From positions 2,108,001-2,172,000 of the forward strand of contig NZ_JAFBBT010000001.1 in NCBI RefSeq assembly GCF_016907335.1: a DNA stretch of 64,000 nt, in the 5' to 3' direction. The position numbers were made by a program, and so were the translations under genes. Each line of letters begins with the position of its first letter. Position 1 is the stretch's first letter. This stretch comes from Curtobacterium herbarum (GTDB taxonomy: Bacteria > Actinomycetota > Actinomycetes > Actinomycetales > Microbacteriaceae). The notes under the pieces were generated by a model. The model did not search any database. It was not told the origin of the DNA and was given only the letters and a program-made list of their open reading frames with translations. Shown one piece after another: positions 47,077-57,976 of this stretch.

Positions 47077-48195
47077 GTGGCTGAGAGTACGCGATTAGTG
47101 GACCTCGTCTCGGCGCGGATCGATCGGGCTCTCGACGAGCAGCGCGACCGCCTCGCGGCGATCAGTCCCGACCTGGTCTCCTTCGACACGTTCGCCCGAG
47201 ACCTGCTGTCCGGCGGGAAGCGCTTCCGGGCGCTGTTCTGCTACTGGGGCTGGCAGTCGGTCGCGGGGCGCTCCGGCTCGTTCGACCCGCTGTCGGAAGG
47301 TGCCCGGCAGACCACCGCCGAGGCCATCGTCACCGCGGCCGCCGCGCTCGAGGTCTTCCACGCCGCGGCCCTGGTGCACGACGACATCATGGACCGCTCG
47401 GACACCCGTCGCGGGCGTCCGGCAGCGCACCGCCGCTTCGAGTCCCAGCACGCCGAGTCCGGCTGGGTCGGGGACCGTGCGCTCTTCGGCACGAACGCCG
47501 CACTGCTCCTCGGTGACATGCTCCTGTCGCTCAGCGACTCCCTCTTCGACGAGGCCCTCGCGCTGCTCGACCCGGTGCGCGCCCGAATCGTGCGGCAGGA
47601 GTTCCACACGATGCGGCTCGAGGTCACCGCCGGTCAGTACCTCGACATCCACGAGGAGACCGCCTGGCCGACCGTCGACGACGCCGAACAGCTCGTCCGG
47701 GCCCAGCGCGTCATCGTCTTCAAGTCCGCCAAGTACTCGGTCGAGGCGCCGCTGCTCATCGGGGCGCTCATCGCCGGAGCCAGCGAGAGCCAGCTCGACG
47801 GACTCCGGTCCTTCGGCCTGCCCCTCGGCGTGGCATACCAGCTGCGTGACGACATGCTCGGCGTGTTCGGCGACCCGGAGGTCACCGGCAAGCCCGCCGG
47901 CGACGACCTCCGCGAGGGCAAGCGCACCGTCCTCGTCGCCACCGCCCGCAAGTCCCTGCCGGTCGGGGCCCGCCAGCTGCTCGACGAGTTGCTCGGTGAC
48001 CCGGACCTCGACGACGACCAGGTGCAGATGCTCCGCGCCACCCTCACCGACTCCGGTGCGGTCAGCGCGGTCGAGCGGTCCATCGAGCGGCACGTCCAGC
48101 GGGCCAAGGCCGCGCTCGACGCGTCGCCGCTGACGCCGTCGGCCCGTGAGCAGCTCGCCTCGCTCGCGGACACGGTCAGCCGCCGCTCGGCCTGA
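47077..48195 (+). CDS. Polyprenyl diphosphate synthase (GGPP-synthase type)
   Basis: Trans-isoprenyl diphosphate synthase (372 residues) that condenses isopentenyl diphosphate with an allylic primer, giving geranylgeranyl or a longer chain for menaquinone or carotenoids. The first Asp-rich motif HDDIMDRSDTRRG starts at His101 and the second, DDMLGVFGD, at Asp258. GKRFRALFCYWG precedes the first. The residues before the first motif (ALEVFHAAALVHDD) do not firmly fix chain length. The GTG at 47077 begins VAESTRLVDLVSARID. In mycobacteria idsA2 occupies this same place near pknL. Confidence 0.9.
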   Translation: MAESTRLVDLVSARIDRALDEQRDRLAAISPDLVSFDTFARDLLSGGKRFRALFCYWGWQSVAGRSGSFDPLSEGARQTTAEAIVTAAAALEVFHAAALVHDDIMDRSDTRRGRPAAHRRFESQHAESGWVGDRALFGTNAALLLGDMLLSLSDSLFDEALALLDPVRARIVRQEFHTMRLEVTAGQYLDIHEETAWPTVDDAEQLVRAQRVIVFKSAKYSVEAPLLIGALIAGASESQLDGLRSFGLPLGVAYQLRDDMLGVFGDPEVTGKPAGDDLREGKRTVLVATARKSLPVGARQLLDELLGDPDLDDDQVQMLRATLTDSGAVSAVERSIERHVQRAKAALDASPLTPSAREQLASLADTVSRRSA

Positions 48196-48208
48196 CCCGC
48201 GCACCCCC

Positions 48209-48258
48209 TGACGGACGGGAGGCCCGGTACCAGCTGGTACCGGGCCTCCCGTCCGTCA
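48209..48258. terminator. Perfect 50-base palindrome, bidirectional terminator
   Basis: Arms of 25 bases without a spacer, between convergent genes. Its central 40 bases are identical to the palindrome at 11077-11116. Confidence 0.85.
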
Positions 48259-48290
48259 TCGCGCGCGTCGCACGCGCGACGAGCGCGACG

Positions 48291-48656
48291 CTAGAGCAGC
48301 GACTGCGCCGCGCGCCGGACCTCGGCCTTCCGGTTCGCACGGAGGGCGGCGATCGGCGTCGTCCCCATCGCGTCGTCCTCGGTGAGCATCCACCGGACGG
48401 CCTCGTCGTCGGTGAGCCCGTTGTCGCCGAGGACGATCAGGGTGCCGCGCAGCGAGGGCAGCGGCTCGGTGTCGTCGAGGAACTCGGACGGGACACGGAG
48501 GACACCGCCGACGCGGGCCGGCAGCAGGGTCCGCTCCTCGAACAGGCGATGGACGCGGCCGGGGCTCACCCCCAGCAGGTCGACCAGGTCGGGCACGGTC
48601 AACCAGCGTTCGGACAGGGCGTCGTCTCCGGGAAGGGCAGCACTCACGGGTCCCAT
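48291..48656 (-). CDS. Rv2175c-family DNA-binding protein
   Basis: A 121-residue protein of the Rv2175c family: winged helix-turn-helix ERWLTVPDLVDLLGVSPGRV then HRLFEERTLLPARV, and the conserved C-terminus TPIAALRANRKAEVRRAAQSLL. In Mycobacterium tuberculosis Rv2175c binds DNA and is phosphorylated by the kinase PknL encoded beside it; here a PknL-like kinase lies two genes away. Start ATG 48656 (or GTG 48647); neither has a clear ribosome site. The longer frame to 48803 runs through a tandem repeat and is unlikely to be coding. The mycobacterial phosphosite lies in an N-terminal extension that I cannot identify here. Confidence 0.87.
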   Translation of the reverse strand: MGPVSAALPGDDALSERWLTVPDLVDLLGVSPGRVHRLFEERTLLPARVGGVLRVPSEFLDDTEPLPSLRGTLIVLGDNGLTDDEAVRWMLTEDDAMGTTPIAALRANRKAEVRRAAQSLL

Positions 48657-48728
48657 CGTGCCAGAGCCGGGCACGCCCGCGCAGCACCGGGCACCTCGAG
48701 CGCCCAGAACCCGGCGGATCCCGTGCAA

Positions 48729-48764
48729 TCGAGTCACACTGGTAACACGAGTCACACCAGTCAC
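48729..48764. repeat. Four-copy 9-base tandem repeat upstream of the LysM and Rv2175c-like genes
   Basis: On the minus strand GTGACTGGT, GTGACTCGT, GTTACCAGT and GTGACTCGA follow each other without gaps. The array sits in the 246-base divergent region, with TTGACT (48788-48793) as a possible -35 for the LysM gene just beyond. It could be an operator array. Confidence 0.7.
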
Positions 48765-48902
48765 GAGCGCAACTTTCGGCGCTCTGGTTGACTTGGGAAT
48801 CACAGCGTGTCAGCGTGTGATCACCTGTGTGTGCCGTGTACGTGCACACACGGCCGACAGACCCACCCCGTGCCGACGACGTGCGGAGACAGGAGAACGA
48901 CC

Positions 48903-50141
48903 GTGGACAGGGACACGACCCCCGACGAGGCAGCCCGACGCCTCCGCTCGTCGCGCTTCGCGACGATGCCGATCGTCCTCGCCGGCACGATCGCGGTGAC
49001 GGCCGGCCTGACCGGACCGATCGCCCACATCGAGCAGCGTCACGACGACGACTCGAACCGCCGGCACGTCGACGAGGACCGGAACCTCGGCTCCGGCCCG
49101 GTCTTCGGCACCGCCGTCGCCCGCCAGCAGCAGCCCGACGTCACGACGGTCGCCGCCACCCGCACCGCGGCGCCCACCACGTACACCGTGCGCCAGGGCG
49201 ACACCGTCTCCGCCATCGCCGCCCGCTACGGCTTGTCCGCGCAGGAGATCCTGGTCCGCAACGGCCTCGGCTGGAACACGATCATCCACGCCGGCCAGAC
49301 GCTGCGCCTCGCCTCGACCCCGGTCGGCGGTGCGGTCACCACGAGCACAACGACCGCCAGCTACCACGTCAAGCAGGGCGACACCGTCTCCGGCATCGCG
49401 GCGAAGGTCGGCGTCTCCACCGCCGCGCTCCTCACCGCCAACGAGCTCTCGCAGCGCAGCGTCATCTACCCCGGGCAGTCGCTCCGCGTCCCGGCCGGGC
49501 AGTCCAGCACCACGAAGACGGCCACGACCGCCGGACCCGCCACCTCGAGTGCCGCGCCCACCACGAGCGCCACCGTCCGCCGCGCCGGCTCGGTGACGGT
49601 CGGCAACGGCGACACCATCCTCTCGGTCGCGACCACGCACGGCGTCTCGGTGTCGTCGCTCCTGGCGGCGAACGGCCTGACCTACACGAGCACGATCTAC
49701 GCCGGCAGCACCCTCGTCCTGCCCGCCAGCGGCCCCTCGCTCTCCAGCGAGCAGCGCGCGAACGCCGCGACGATCGTCCGGGTCGGCCGGTCGCTCGGCG
49801 TCTCGGACCGCGGCCTCGTCATCGCGCTCGCCACCGCGATGCAGGAGTCGAACCTGCGGAACCTGGCACACGGCGACCGCGACTCCGTCGGCCTGTTCCA
49901 GCAGCGTCCGAGCCAGGGCTGGGGCACGCCCGCCCAGCTGCAGGACACGGTCTACGCGTCCGAGCTGTTCTTCGGCGGCTCGCGCAACCCGAACCCCGGC
50001 GTCACCGCCGGCCTGCTCGACATCCCGGGCTGGTCGTCGATGAGCGTGACCGAGGCGGCGCAGGCCGTCCAGCGCTCCGCGTACCCGAAGGCGTACGCGC
50101 AGTGGGAGCAGTCCGCGCACGCGTGGCTCCGCTCGCTCTGA
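48903..50141 (+). CDS. Exported LysM protein with lytic transglycosylase-like domain
   Basis: A 412-residue exported cell-wall enzyme. An N-terminal signal/anchor helix (about 21-40) precedes three LysM peptidoglycan-binding repeats (93-136, 153-196, 230-273) joined by Ser/Thr linkers. The C-terminal domain (about 283-412) has the lysozyme-like motif ALATAMQESNLRNL, with Glu315 as likely catalytic acid, then DSVGLFQQRPSQGWG. Start: GTG 48903, with AGGAG 7 bases upstream. It diverges from the Rv2175c-like gene and precedes pknL, so wall remodelling and kinase sensing are side by side. Confidence 0.9.
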   Translation: MDRDTTPDEAARRLRSSRFATMPIVLAGTIAVTAGLTGPIAHIEQRHDDDSNRRHVDEDRNLGSGPVFGTAVARQQQPDVTTVAATRTAAPTTYTVRQGDTVSAIAARYGLSAQEILVRNGLGWNTIIHAGQTLRLASTPVGGAVTTSTTTASYHVKQGDTVSGIAAKVGVSTAALLTANELSQRSVIYPGQSLRVPAGQSSTTKTATTAGPATSSAAPTTSATVRRAGSVTVGNGDTILSVATTHGVSVSSLLAANGLTYTSTIYAGSTLVLPASGPSLSSEQRANAATIVRVGRSLGVSDRGLVIALATAMQESNLRNLAHGDRDSVGLFQQRPSQGWGTPAQLQDTVYASELFFGGSRNPNPGVTAGLLDIPGWSSMSVTEAAQAVQRSAYPKAYAQWEQSAHAWLRSL

Positions 50142-50150
50142 GCCCCGCAC

Positions 50151-50247
50151 GCTGACCTCCTCGCGCTGACCTGCTCGCGCTGACCCCCGTCGGGCCCACC
50201 CGGCGTCCCCTCCTGGTCCGCACCGCCGGCCTGGTCCGCACCGCCGG
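50151..50247. repeat. Short tandem repeats between the LysM gene and pknL
   Basis: A 14-base unit (GCTGACCTCCTCGC, then GCTGACCTGCTCGC and a partial third) spans 50151-50184, and an exact 18-base duplication of CCTGGTCCGCACCGCCGG spans 50212-50247. No gene or clear terminator is visible here. Confidence 0.75.
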
Positions 50248-50314
50248 GTCATCCCTCCGGTCGAGATCGTGTAACGACCGGTGCGCCGGTGCCGGTCATC
50301 CCCGTCCGGATTCG

Positions 50315-50320
50315 TAGAAT
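50315..50320 (+). promoter_or_regulatory. -10 element TAGAAT for a leaderless pknL mRNA
   Basis: TAGAAT, the best -10 match in the window, is followed by 7 bases and the ATG at 50328. There is no Shine-Dalgarno, so transcription probably starts at the A of ATG. The -35 is not obvious. Confidence 0.55.
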
Positions 50321-50327
50321 GCCGCAG

Positions 50328-52358
<2,031 letters not shown>

Positions 52359-52366
52359 CGGGCGCG

Positions 52367-52429
52367 ACCGCCTGACGGACGGGAGGCCCGACACCGGTCC
52401 GGTGTCGGGCCTCCCGTCCGTCAGGCGGT
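52367..52429. terminator. 31-base-arm palindrome, bidirectional terminator
   Basis: Two perfect 31-base arms (52367-52397 / 52399-52429) around a single base between the convergent pknL and aroG genes. The GACGGACGGGAGGCCCG half is shared with 48210-48226; the centre is different. Confidence 0.85.
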
Positions 52430-52437
52430 GCTGCCCG

Positions 52438-53826
52438 TCAGCCGCGGATGACCGACGGGTGCGCGCGGAGCTCCTCGGCCACCAGGAAGGCGAGCTCGAG
52501 GGACTGCATGTGGTTCAACCGCGGGTCGCAGAGCGACTCGTAGCGGGTCGCCAGGGTGGCCTCGTCGATGTGCTCCGAGCCGCCGAGGCACTCGGTGACG
52601 TCGTCACCGGTGAGCTCGACGTGCATGCCGCCCGGGTACGTGCCGACCGCGCGGTGGACCTCGAAGAAGCCGAGGACCTCGTCCACGACGTCGTCGAAGC
52701 GGCGGGTCTTGTAGCCGTTCGGCGTGGTCAGCCCGTTGCCGTGCATCGGGTCCGTCACCCACAGCGGGGTGGCGTCCATGCCCTTGACCGCCTCGAGCAG
52801 CTTGGGCAGCTCGTCGCGGATCTTGCCGGCACCCATGCGGGTGATGAAGGTCAGGCGGCCCGGCTCGCGCTCGGGGTCGAGCTTCTCGATCAGGGCTTCC
52901 ATGTCGGCGACCGAGGTGGTCGGGCCGAGCTTGACGCCGATCGGGTTCCGCACGCGGGACAGGAAGTCGACGTGGGCGCCGTCCAGGTCGCGGGTGCGCT
53001 CCCCGATCCAGATGAAGTGTCCGGAGGTGTCGTACGCCTGGCCGGAGCGGGAGTCGATGCGGGTCATCGGGCGCTCGTAGTCCATGAGCAGCCCCTCGTG
53101 CGAGGCGTAGAACTCGACGTGCTTGAGCGCCTCGAAGTCGGCACCGCACGCGGCCATGAACTGGATCGCGCGGTCGATCTCGGCGGCCAGGTTCTCGTAC
53201 CGGGCGTTCGCCGGGTTGGCGGCGAAGCCCTTGTTCCACGAGTGCACCTGCCGCAGGTCCGCGAAGCCGCCCTGGGTGAACGCGCGGACCAGGTTCAGGG
53301 TCGACGCGGCCGTGTGGTAGCCCTGCACCAGACGACGCGGGTCGGCCTGGCGGGACTCCGGCGTGAAGTCGTAGCCGTTGACGATGTCGCCGCGGTACGC
53401 CGGCAGGGTGACGTCGCCGCGGGTCTCCCAGTCGCTCGAGCGCGGCTTGGCGAACTGACCCGCCATCCGCCCCATCTTGATCACCGGGGTCGACGCACCG
53501 TAGGTGAGGACGACGGCCATCTGCAGGATCGTCTTGACGCGGTCGCGGATCGAGTCCGCAGTGGCACCGGCGAAGGTCTCGGCGCAGTCACCGCCCTGCA
53601 GCAGGAACGCACGGCCCGACGCGGCGGCGGCCAGGCGGTCGCGGAGCTGGTCGACCTCGCCCGCGAAGACGAGCGGCGGCAGCGTGGCGATCTCGGCCGA
53701 GGCGGCTTCGGCAGCGGCGGGGTCCGGCCAGGTCGGCTGCTGCTTGATCGGGAGCGTGCGCCAGTGGTCGAGCCCCGCGATCAGGTCCGGATCCTGCAGG
53801 GTGAGGGAGTCGATCGACTCGGACAA
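52438..53826 (-). CDS. aroG: 3-deoxy-D-arabino-heptulosonate 7-phosphate synthase, class II
   Basis: First enzyme of the shikimate pathway (462 residues), condensing PEP and erythrose 4-phosphate. The class II signature is clear: LLQGGDCAETF, TYGASTPVIKMGRMAGQFAKPR, RNPIGVKLGPTT, TPLWVTDPMHGN. The metal-site Cys is in GGDCAE. The start appears to be TTG at 53826 with GAGGTG 5 bases upstream. Class II enzymes are typical of actinobacteria and often partner with a separate chorismate mutase, not seen here. Confidence 0.95.
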   Translation of the reverse strand: MSESIDSLTLQDPDLIAGLDHWRTLPIKQQPTWPDPAAAEAASAEIATLPPLVFAGEVDQLRDRLAAAASGRAFLLQGGDCAETFAGATADSIRDRVKTILQMAVVLTYGASTPVIKMGRMAGQFAKPRSSDWETRGDVTLPAYRGDIVNGYDFTPESRQADPRRLVQGYHTAASTLNLVRAFTQGGFADLRQVHSWNKGFAANPANARYENLAAEIDRAIQFMAACGADFEALKHVEFYASHEGLLMDYERPMTRIDSRSGQAYDTSGHFIWIGERTRDLDGAHVDFLSRVRNPIGVKLGPTTSVADMEALIEKLDPEREPGRLTFITRMGAGKIRDELPKLLEAVKGMDATPLWVTDPMHGNGLTTPNGYKTRRFDDVVDEVLGFFEVHRAVGTYPGGMHVELTGDDVTECLGGSEHIDEATLATRYESLCDPRLNHMQSLELAFLVAEELRAHPSVIRG

Positions 53827-53904
53827 GGCTGCACCTCGGTGTTCTGGTTCACGCTCGGCCGTCGGCGGGCGACGGCGTCCCGGCGGATGCGGGACCGTCC
53901 GAGC

Positions 53905-54630
53905 CTACCGTCCGGCGGCGGTCCGACGCTCGCGCATGACGCTCTCGCGGGCGCTGGTCGCCCGCTCCTTGACGCTCGTCGCGTACACGTCCTCGTACTC
54001 CTGGCGGCTCAGCCCGCGGAGCTCGTGCATGATCTCGTCCGTGACGCTGCGGAGGATGAAGCGGTCGGTCTCCAGGCCCTCGAAGCGCGAGAAGTCGAGC
54101 GGCTTGCCGAAGACGACGCCGACGCGCTTGAACTTCGGGAACTTCTGGCCGATCTGCTGCACGTCGCGCGTGCCGACCATGGCGACCGGGACCACGACGA
54201 CCCGGCCCTCCAGGACCATCCGCGCGATGCCGGTGCGGCCGCGGTAGAGCTTGCCGTCCGGGCTGCGGGTGCCCTCGGGGTAGATGCCGAGCTGCTCACC
54301 GCGCGCCAGGACCTGCAGGCCGGTGCGGAGCGAGGCCTCCGACGCCTTGCCGCCGGAGCGGTCGATCGGCAGCTGTCCGATCGCGTTGAAGAACGTCTTC
54401 GTCGCCCAGCCCTTCAGGCCACGTCCGGTGAAGTAGTCGCTCTTCGCCAGGAACGACATCCGGCGGTCGAGCACGGCCGGCAGGATCACCGAGTCGATGA
54501 ACGACACGTGGTTCGACGCGAAGATGACCGGACCGGAGGCGGGGACGTTCTCACGTCCGACCACCCAGGGCCGGAACAGGGTCAGGATGAGCGGGCCGAG
54601 CACGAAGTTCTTCAGCAGCCAGTAGAGCAT
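53905..54630 (-). CDS. plsC: 1-acyl-sn-glycerol-3-phosphate acyltransferase
   Basis: Membrane-associated acyltransferase (241 residues) of phospholipid synthesis, making phosphatidate. The catalytic HX4D motif is NHVSFID (His41, Asp46), EGTR occurs in YPEGTRSPDGKL, and an N-terminal hydrophobic stretch anchors it. It follows the ROK kinase gene by 57 bases on the same strand; a homologue lies in the same neighbourhood in mycobacteria. Acyl-chain preference cannot be deduced. Confidence 0.9.
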   Translation of the reverse strand: MLYWLLKNFVLGPLILTLFRPWVVGRENVPASGPVIFASNHVSFIDSVILPAVLDRRMSFLAKSDYFTGRGLKGWATKTFFNAIGQLPIDRSGGKASEASLRTGLQVLARGEQLGIYPEGTRSPDGKLYRGRTGIARMVLEGRVVVVPVAMVGTRDVQQIGQKFPKFKRVGVVFGKPLDFSRFEGLETDRFILRSVTDEIMHELRGLSRQEYEDVYATSVKERATSARESVMRERRTAAGR

Positions 54631-54687
54631 CGTCGACTCCGTCGGGTGGGAGGTGTGGCGGACCGTGCGGGGTGCCGGCAGCCGCGG

Positions 54688-55647
54688 TCAGGCGGTCCGG
54701 GCGTGGATGCGGGCGAGGTCGGCAGCACCGACGACGCCGGCGTCGTTGACGAGCTCGGCGATCACGAAGTCCGGCTCCGGGTGGTAGCCCCGGGCCGGCA
54801 GGTTGTTGAGGTACGCCTGCTTGATCGGCTCGAGCAACCGGTCCCCCGCGCTGGCGACGCCGCCACCGAAGACGAACAGCTGCGGGTCGAGCACGGCCGA
54901 GAGTGACGCGCAGGCCTCGCCGAGGTGGCGGCCGAGACGCCGGAGTGCCGCCAGGGCGCCCGGGTCGTCGGCGAGGATGAGCTCCCCGACCACGGCGCCG
55001 TCGAGCTGACCGCCGTTGGCGTCGCGTGCCTCGGCCAGGGCGACACCGATGCCGCCGGCGTCCGCGACGTCGTTCGCCATCCGCTGCAGCGCGCGACCGG
55101 AGCCGTACTGCTCGATGCAGCCGCGGGCACCGCAGCCGCAGGGTAGGCCGTTCGGGACGATGCGCAGGTGGCCGATCTCGCCGCCGGTGCCGAAGCCGCC
55201 ACGGAACAGCCGGTCCTCGGTGACGATCGCGCCGCCGACCCCGGTGCCGATGGTGAGCATGGTCATGTCGGACACGAGCCGACCGGCACCGAAGCGGAAC
55301 TCGGCCCACCCGGCGGCGTTCGCGTCGTTGTCGACGGTGATGTGCAGGTCGCCCAGACGCTCCTGGAGCTTCTGGCGCAGGGGCTCGTTCCGCCAGCGGA
55401 TGTTCGGCGTGTAGTACACGATCGACTGCGAGGCGTCGATGAACCCGGGGGCGGCGACCCCCACCGCACCCACCTGGTGCTGGAGTCTGAGGCGCTCGAC
55501 CATCGACACGACGTCGTCGAGCATGGCGATCGGGTCCGCAGCGTTCGTGGCGACGCGGTCCTCGGCGAGGATCTCGCCCAGCTCCGTGACGACCGCTCCC
55601 GCGATCTTGGTGCCCCCGATGTCGATTCCGATGGCATGCACGAACAC
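54688..55647 (-). CDS. ROK family glucokinase
   Basis: Sugar kinase (319 residues) of the ROK family, probably phosphorylating glucose to glucose 6-phosphate and so feeding the pentose phosphate and glycolytic routes. DIGGTKIAG is the phosphate loop, TVDNDANAAGWAEF holds the catalytic Asp, and the zinc motif CGCGARGCIEQYGSG is intact. ATP rather than polyphosphate use is assumed from the ROK fold. The start may be GTG 55647, or GTG 55641, which lies 8 bases after TAGGCT (complement of 55650-55655). Divergent from the acyl-CoA synthetase gene. Confidence 0.88.
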   Translation of the reverse strand: MFVHAIGIDIGGTKIAGAVVTELGEILAEDRVATNAADPIAMLDDVVSMVERLRLQHQVGAVGVAAPGFIDASQSIVYYTPNIRWRNEPLRQKLQERLGDLHITVDNDANAAGWAEFRFGAGRLVSDMTMLTIGTGVGGAIVTEDRLFRGGFGTGGEIGHLRIVPNGLPCGCGARGCIEQYGSGRALQRMANDVADAGGIGVALAEARDANGGQLDGAVVGELILADDPGALAALRRLGRHLGEACASLSAVLDPQLFVFGGGVASAGDRLLEPIKQAYLNNLPARGYHPEPDFVIAELVNDAGVVGAADLARIHARTA

Positions 55648-55763
55648 GGAGCCTACCGGTTCGACGACGACTCACCGAACGTCCCGGGAGGCGTCCTATG
55701 CTGAGCGGGAGCCGACTCGAAGATGAGCGGTCTCACATCGAACGGGACAACGAGGGAGTTGCC

Positions 55764-57746
55764 GTGACCGATCAGCGTGCCGACCGCACCACGTCCACCA
55801 GCACGGGTGGCACACCCACCGGCGGGTCACCAGCCGTGGGCCGTGCGGCGCCCGACAGCTCTGCACACCCGAGCGACGCCGTGCCCGAAGCCAGGCCCGA
55901 CACCAGGCCGGGCACCGTGCGCGACACCGGCCCGGTCGCCCCCGACCACGGCTCCGCCGCGCGCCTGCTGTCCGACCGTGCGCGCCTCACCCCCGCCCGG
56001 CCGATCCTCGCCGAGCGCACCGGCGACACCTGGACCGGCATCGCGGCCGCCGACGTCCTGGCCCGGGTCCGCGCGATCGCGAAGGGCTTCGTCGCCGCCG
56101 GCCTGCAGCCCGGGGCACACGTCGCGATCCTCTGCCGCACCCGCATGGAGTGGACGCTCGTCGACTTCGCGGTGTGGACCGCCGGCCTGGTGTCCGTCCC
56201 CGTCTACGAGACGAGCTCCCCGGACCAGATCCGACACATCCTGTCGGACTCCGAGTCGGTGGCGATCGTCGTCGAGAACGAGGAGCACGCGCGCCGCGTC
56301 GCCGGCATCGCCGACGACCTGCCGCACCTCGGTCAGCACTGGACCGTCGACGGCGGTGGCCTGGACGACCTCGCCCGCCTCGGAGAGGGGATCGCGGACG
56401 ACGAGCTCGACGCCCGCACGGCCGCCGTCTCCGGGCGGGACGACGCCACGATCATCTACACCTCGGGTACCACGGGTCGGCCGAAGGGCTGCGTGCTGCG
56501 GCACGACAACTTCACCGCCACGGTCGAGGGGTCGACCGAGGCCATGTCCGAGATCGTCTCCGGGGACGCCTCGACGCTGCTGTTCATCCCGATGGCCCAC
56601 GTCTTCGCCCGGTTCATCGCGGCGATGTCGGTGTCGGCCGGGGTCCTGGTCGGGCACGAGCCGGACACGAAGGACCTGATGCGGGCGGTGTCGACCTTCA
56701 AGCCGACCTTCCTGCTCGCCGTCCCCCGGGTCTTCGAGAAGATCTACAACTCGGCGGAGCAGAAGGCCGACCTCGGCGGCAAGGGCCGGGTCTTCCGCGC
56801 TGCCGCCGCCACCGCCGTCGCGCACTCCGAGGCCGTCGCCGCCGGACGGGTCCCGTTGGGTCTGGCCCTGCGCTTCCGGCTGTTCGACCGGCTCGTCTAC
56901 AGCAGGCTCCGCGAGGCGATCGGCGGCCGCGTCCGCTACGCCATCAGCGGCTCCGCACCGCTCTCACCACGGCTGTCGCACTTCTTCCGCTCCATCGGCG
57001 TGCACATCCTCGAGGGCTACGGGCTCACCGAGACGACCGCACCCGCGACGGTCAACCGCGCCACCGAACTGCGGATCGGATCGGTCGGCCGTGCGCTGCC
57101 GGGCGTCGAGGTCCGGATCGCCGACGACCAGGAGATCCTGATCCGCGGCGTCGACGTCTTCGACCGCTACTGGCAGAACCCGGAGGCCACCGCCGCCGCG
57201 TTCCGTGACGGCTGGTTCCGCACCGGCGACCTCGGCCGACTGGACGGCGACGGGATCCTGTCCGTCACCGGCCGTGCGAAGGAGCTCATCGTCACCGCGA
57301 GCGGCAAGAACGTCGCACCGGCCCCGCTCGAGGACGCGATCCGCGAGCACCCCCTCGTCGGGCAGGTCGTCGTCGTCGGCGAGGGCAAGCCCTTCGTCGC
57401 CGCCCTCGTCACGCTCGACCGGGACATGCTGCCCGGCTGGTGCGAGGCGCGCGGCATCGTCCCCGCGCTCACGCCGCAGCAGGCCGCGCACGACGAGCGC
57501 GTGCAGCAGGCCGTCCAGGAGGCCGTGGACACCGCGAACGGGCGGGTCTCCCGTGCCGAGTCGGTGCGGTCCTTCTCGGTCCTCGACGCGGACCTCACGG
57601 AGGCGTCCGGTCACCTCACGCCGAAGCTCACGATCAAGCGGTCGGTCGTCCTACGGGACTTCGCGGCGGACATCGAGTACATCTACTCGGGCTCGAAGGT
57701 GCAGACCACGGCGACGCCGGTGATCGAGAGCCGCCGGCGGCGGTGA
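55764..57746 (+). CDS. Long-chain fatty acid--CoA ligase (AMP-binding)
   Basis: Acyl-adenylate-forming enzyme (660 residues) activating long-chain fatty acids. The P-loop YTSGTTGRPKG begins at residue 232, VPRVFEKIYN and EGYGLTETTAP follow, and the C-terminal hinge is GWFRTGDLGRLD, with the catalytic Lys in the final region SGHLTPKLTIKR. The first ~65 residues are a disordered Thr/Pro/Asp leader. Start GTG 55764 with GAGGGAG upstream; TATGCT (55697-55702) is a possible -10. The neighbouring plsC could use its product for lipid synthesis. Confidence 0.92.
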   Translation: MTDQRADRTTSTSTGGTPTGGSPAVGRAAPDSSAHPSDAVPEARPDTRPGTVRDTGPVAPDHGSAARLLSDRARLTPARPILAERTGDTWTGIAAADVLARVRAIAKGFVAAGLQPGAHVAILCRTRMEWTLVDFAVWTAGLVSVPVYETSSPDQIRHILSDSESVAIVVENEEHARRVAGIADDLPHLGQHWTVDGGGLDDLARLGEGIADDELDARTAAVSGRDDATIIYTSGTTGRPKGCVLRHDNFTATVEGSTEAMSEIVSGDASTLLFIPMAHVFARFIAAMSVSAGVLVGHEPDTKDLMRAVSTFKPTFLLAVPRVFEKIYNSAEQKADLGGKGRVFRAAAATAVAHSEAVAAGRVPLGLALRFRLFDRLVYSRLREAIGGRVRYAISGSAPLSPRLSHFFRSIGVHILEGYGLTETTAPATVNRATELRIGSVGRALPGVEVRIADDQEILIRGVDVFDRYWQNPEATAAAFRDGWFRTGDLGRLDGDGILSVTGRAKELIVTASGKNVAPAPLEDAIREHPLVGQVVVVGEGKPFVAALVTLDRDMLPGWCEARGIVPALTPQQAAHDERVQQAVQEAVDTANGRVSRAESVRSFSVLDADLTEASGHLTPKLTIKRSVVLRDFAADIEYIYSGSKVQTTATPVIESRRRR

Positions 57747-57790
57747 GCTGCCGCGTGCTCCGGTGCTGACCGCCGGACGTGTAGGACGCA

Positions 57791-57835
57791 CTGGAGGCCC
57801 GGTGCCGGTTCCGTGGACCGGCACCGGGCCTCCAG
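57791..57835 (+). terminator. Palindromic terminator after the acyl-CoA ligase gene
   Basis: A perfect 19-base stem (57791-57809 / 57817-57835, arm CTGGAGGCCCGGTGCCGGT) with a 7-base loop, another GGAGGCCCGG family member. Confidence 0.8.
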
Positions 57836-57840
57836 GTGCG

Positions 57841-57976
57841 TGCGGTCTGCTGCGTGCGTGCTGTCTGCTGCGTGCGTCCGGGGTCGTGTCGCTGCGGCAG
57901 GCCGACGTCGTCGTCGTCGTCCGGGTGCGCGTCCGCTTGCGCGTCCGCGCCGAGCGCGTCAGCGCCGAGCGCGTCA
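57841..57976. repeat. Low-complexity tandem repeats beside the small ORF
   Basis: An 18-base unit TGC(G/T)GTCTGCTGCGTGCG is duplicated at 57841-57876, and GCGCCGAGCGCGTCA is duplicated exactly at 57947-57976, touching the stop of the small ORF. The stretch between is a GTC/GCG-rich run. No gene is supported in 57836-57973. Confidence 0.65.

Noticed and set aside
48657..48803. N-terminal extension of the Rv2175c-like protein (VTGVTRVTSVTR)
   Set aside because: It is just the 9-base tandem repeat translated; the family-like part starts at 48656 or later.
48657..48902. c-di-AMP (ydaO) riboswitch before the LysM gene
   Set aside because: Such riboswitches often precede actinobacterial wall hydrolases, but I could not find the conserved core sequences; the region is mainly short repeats.
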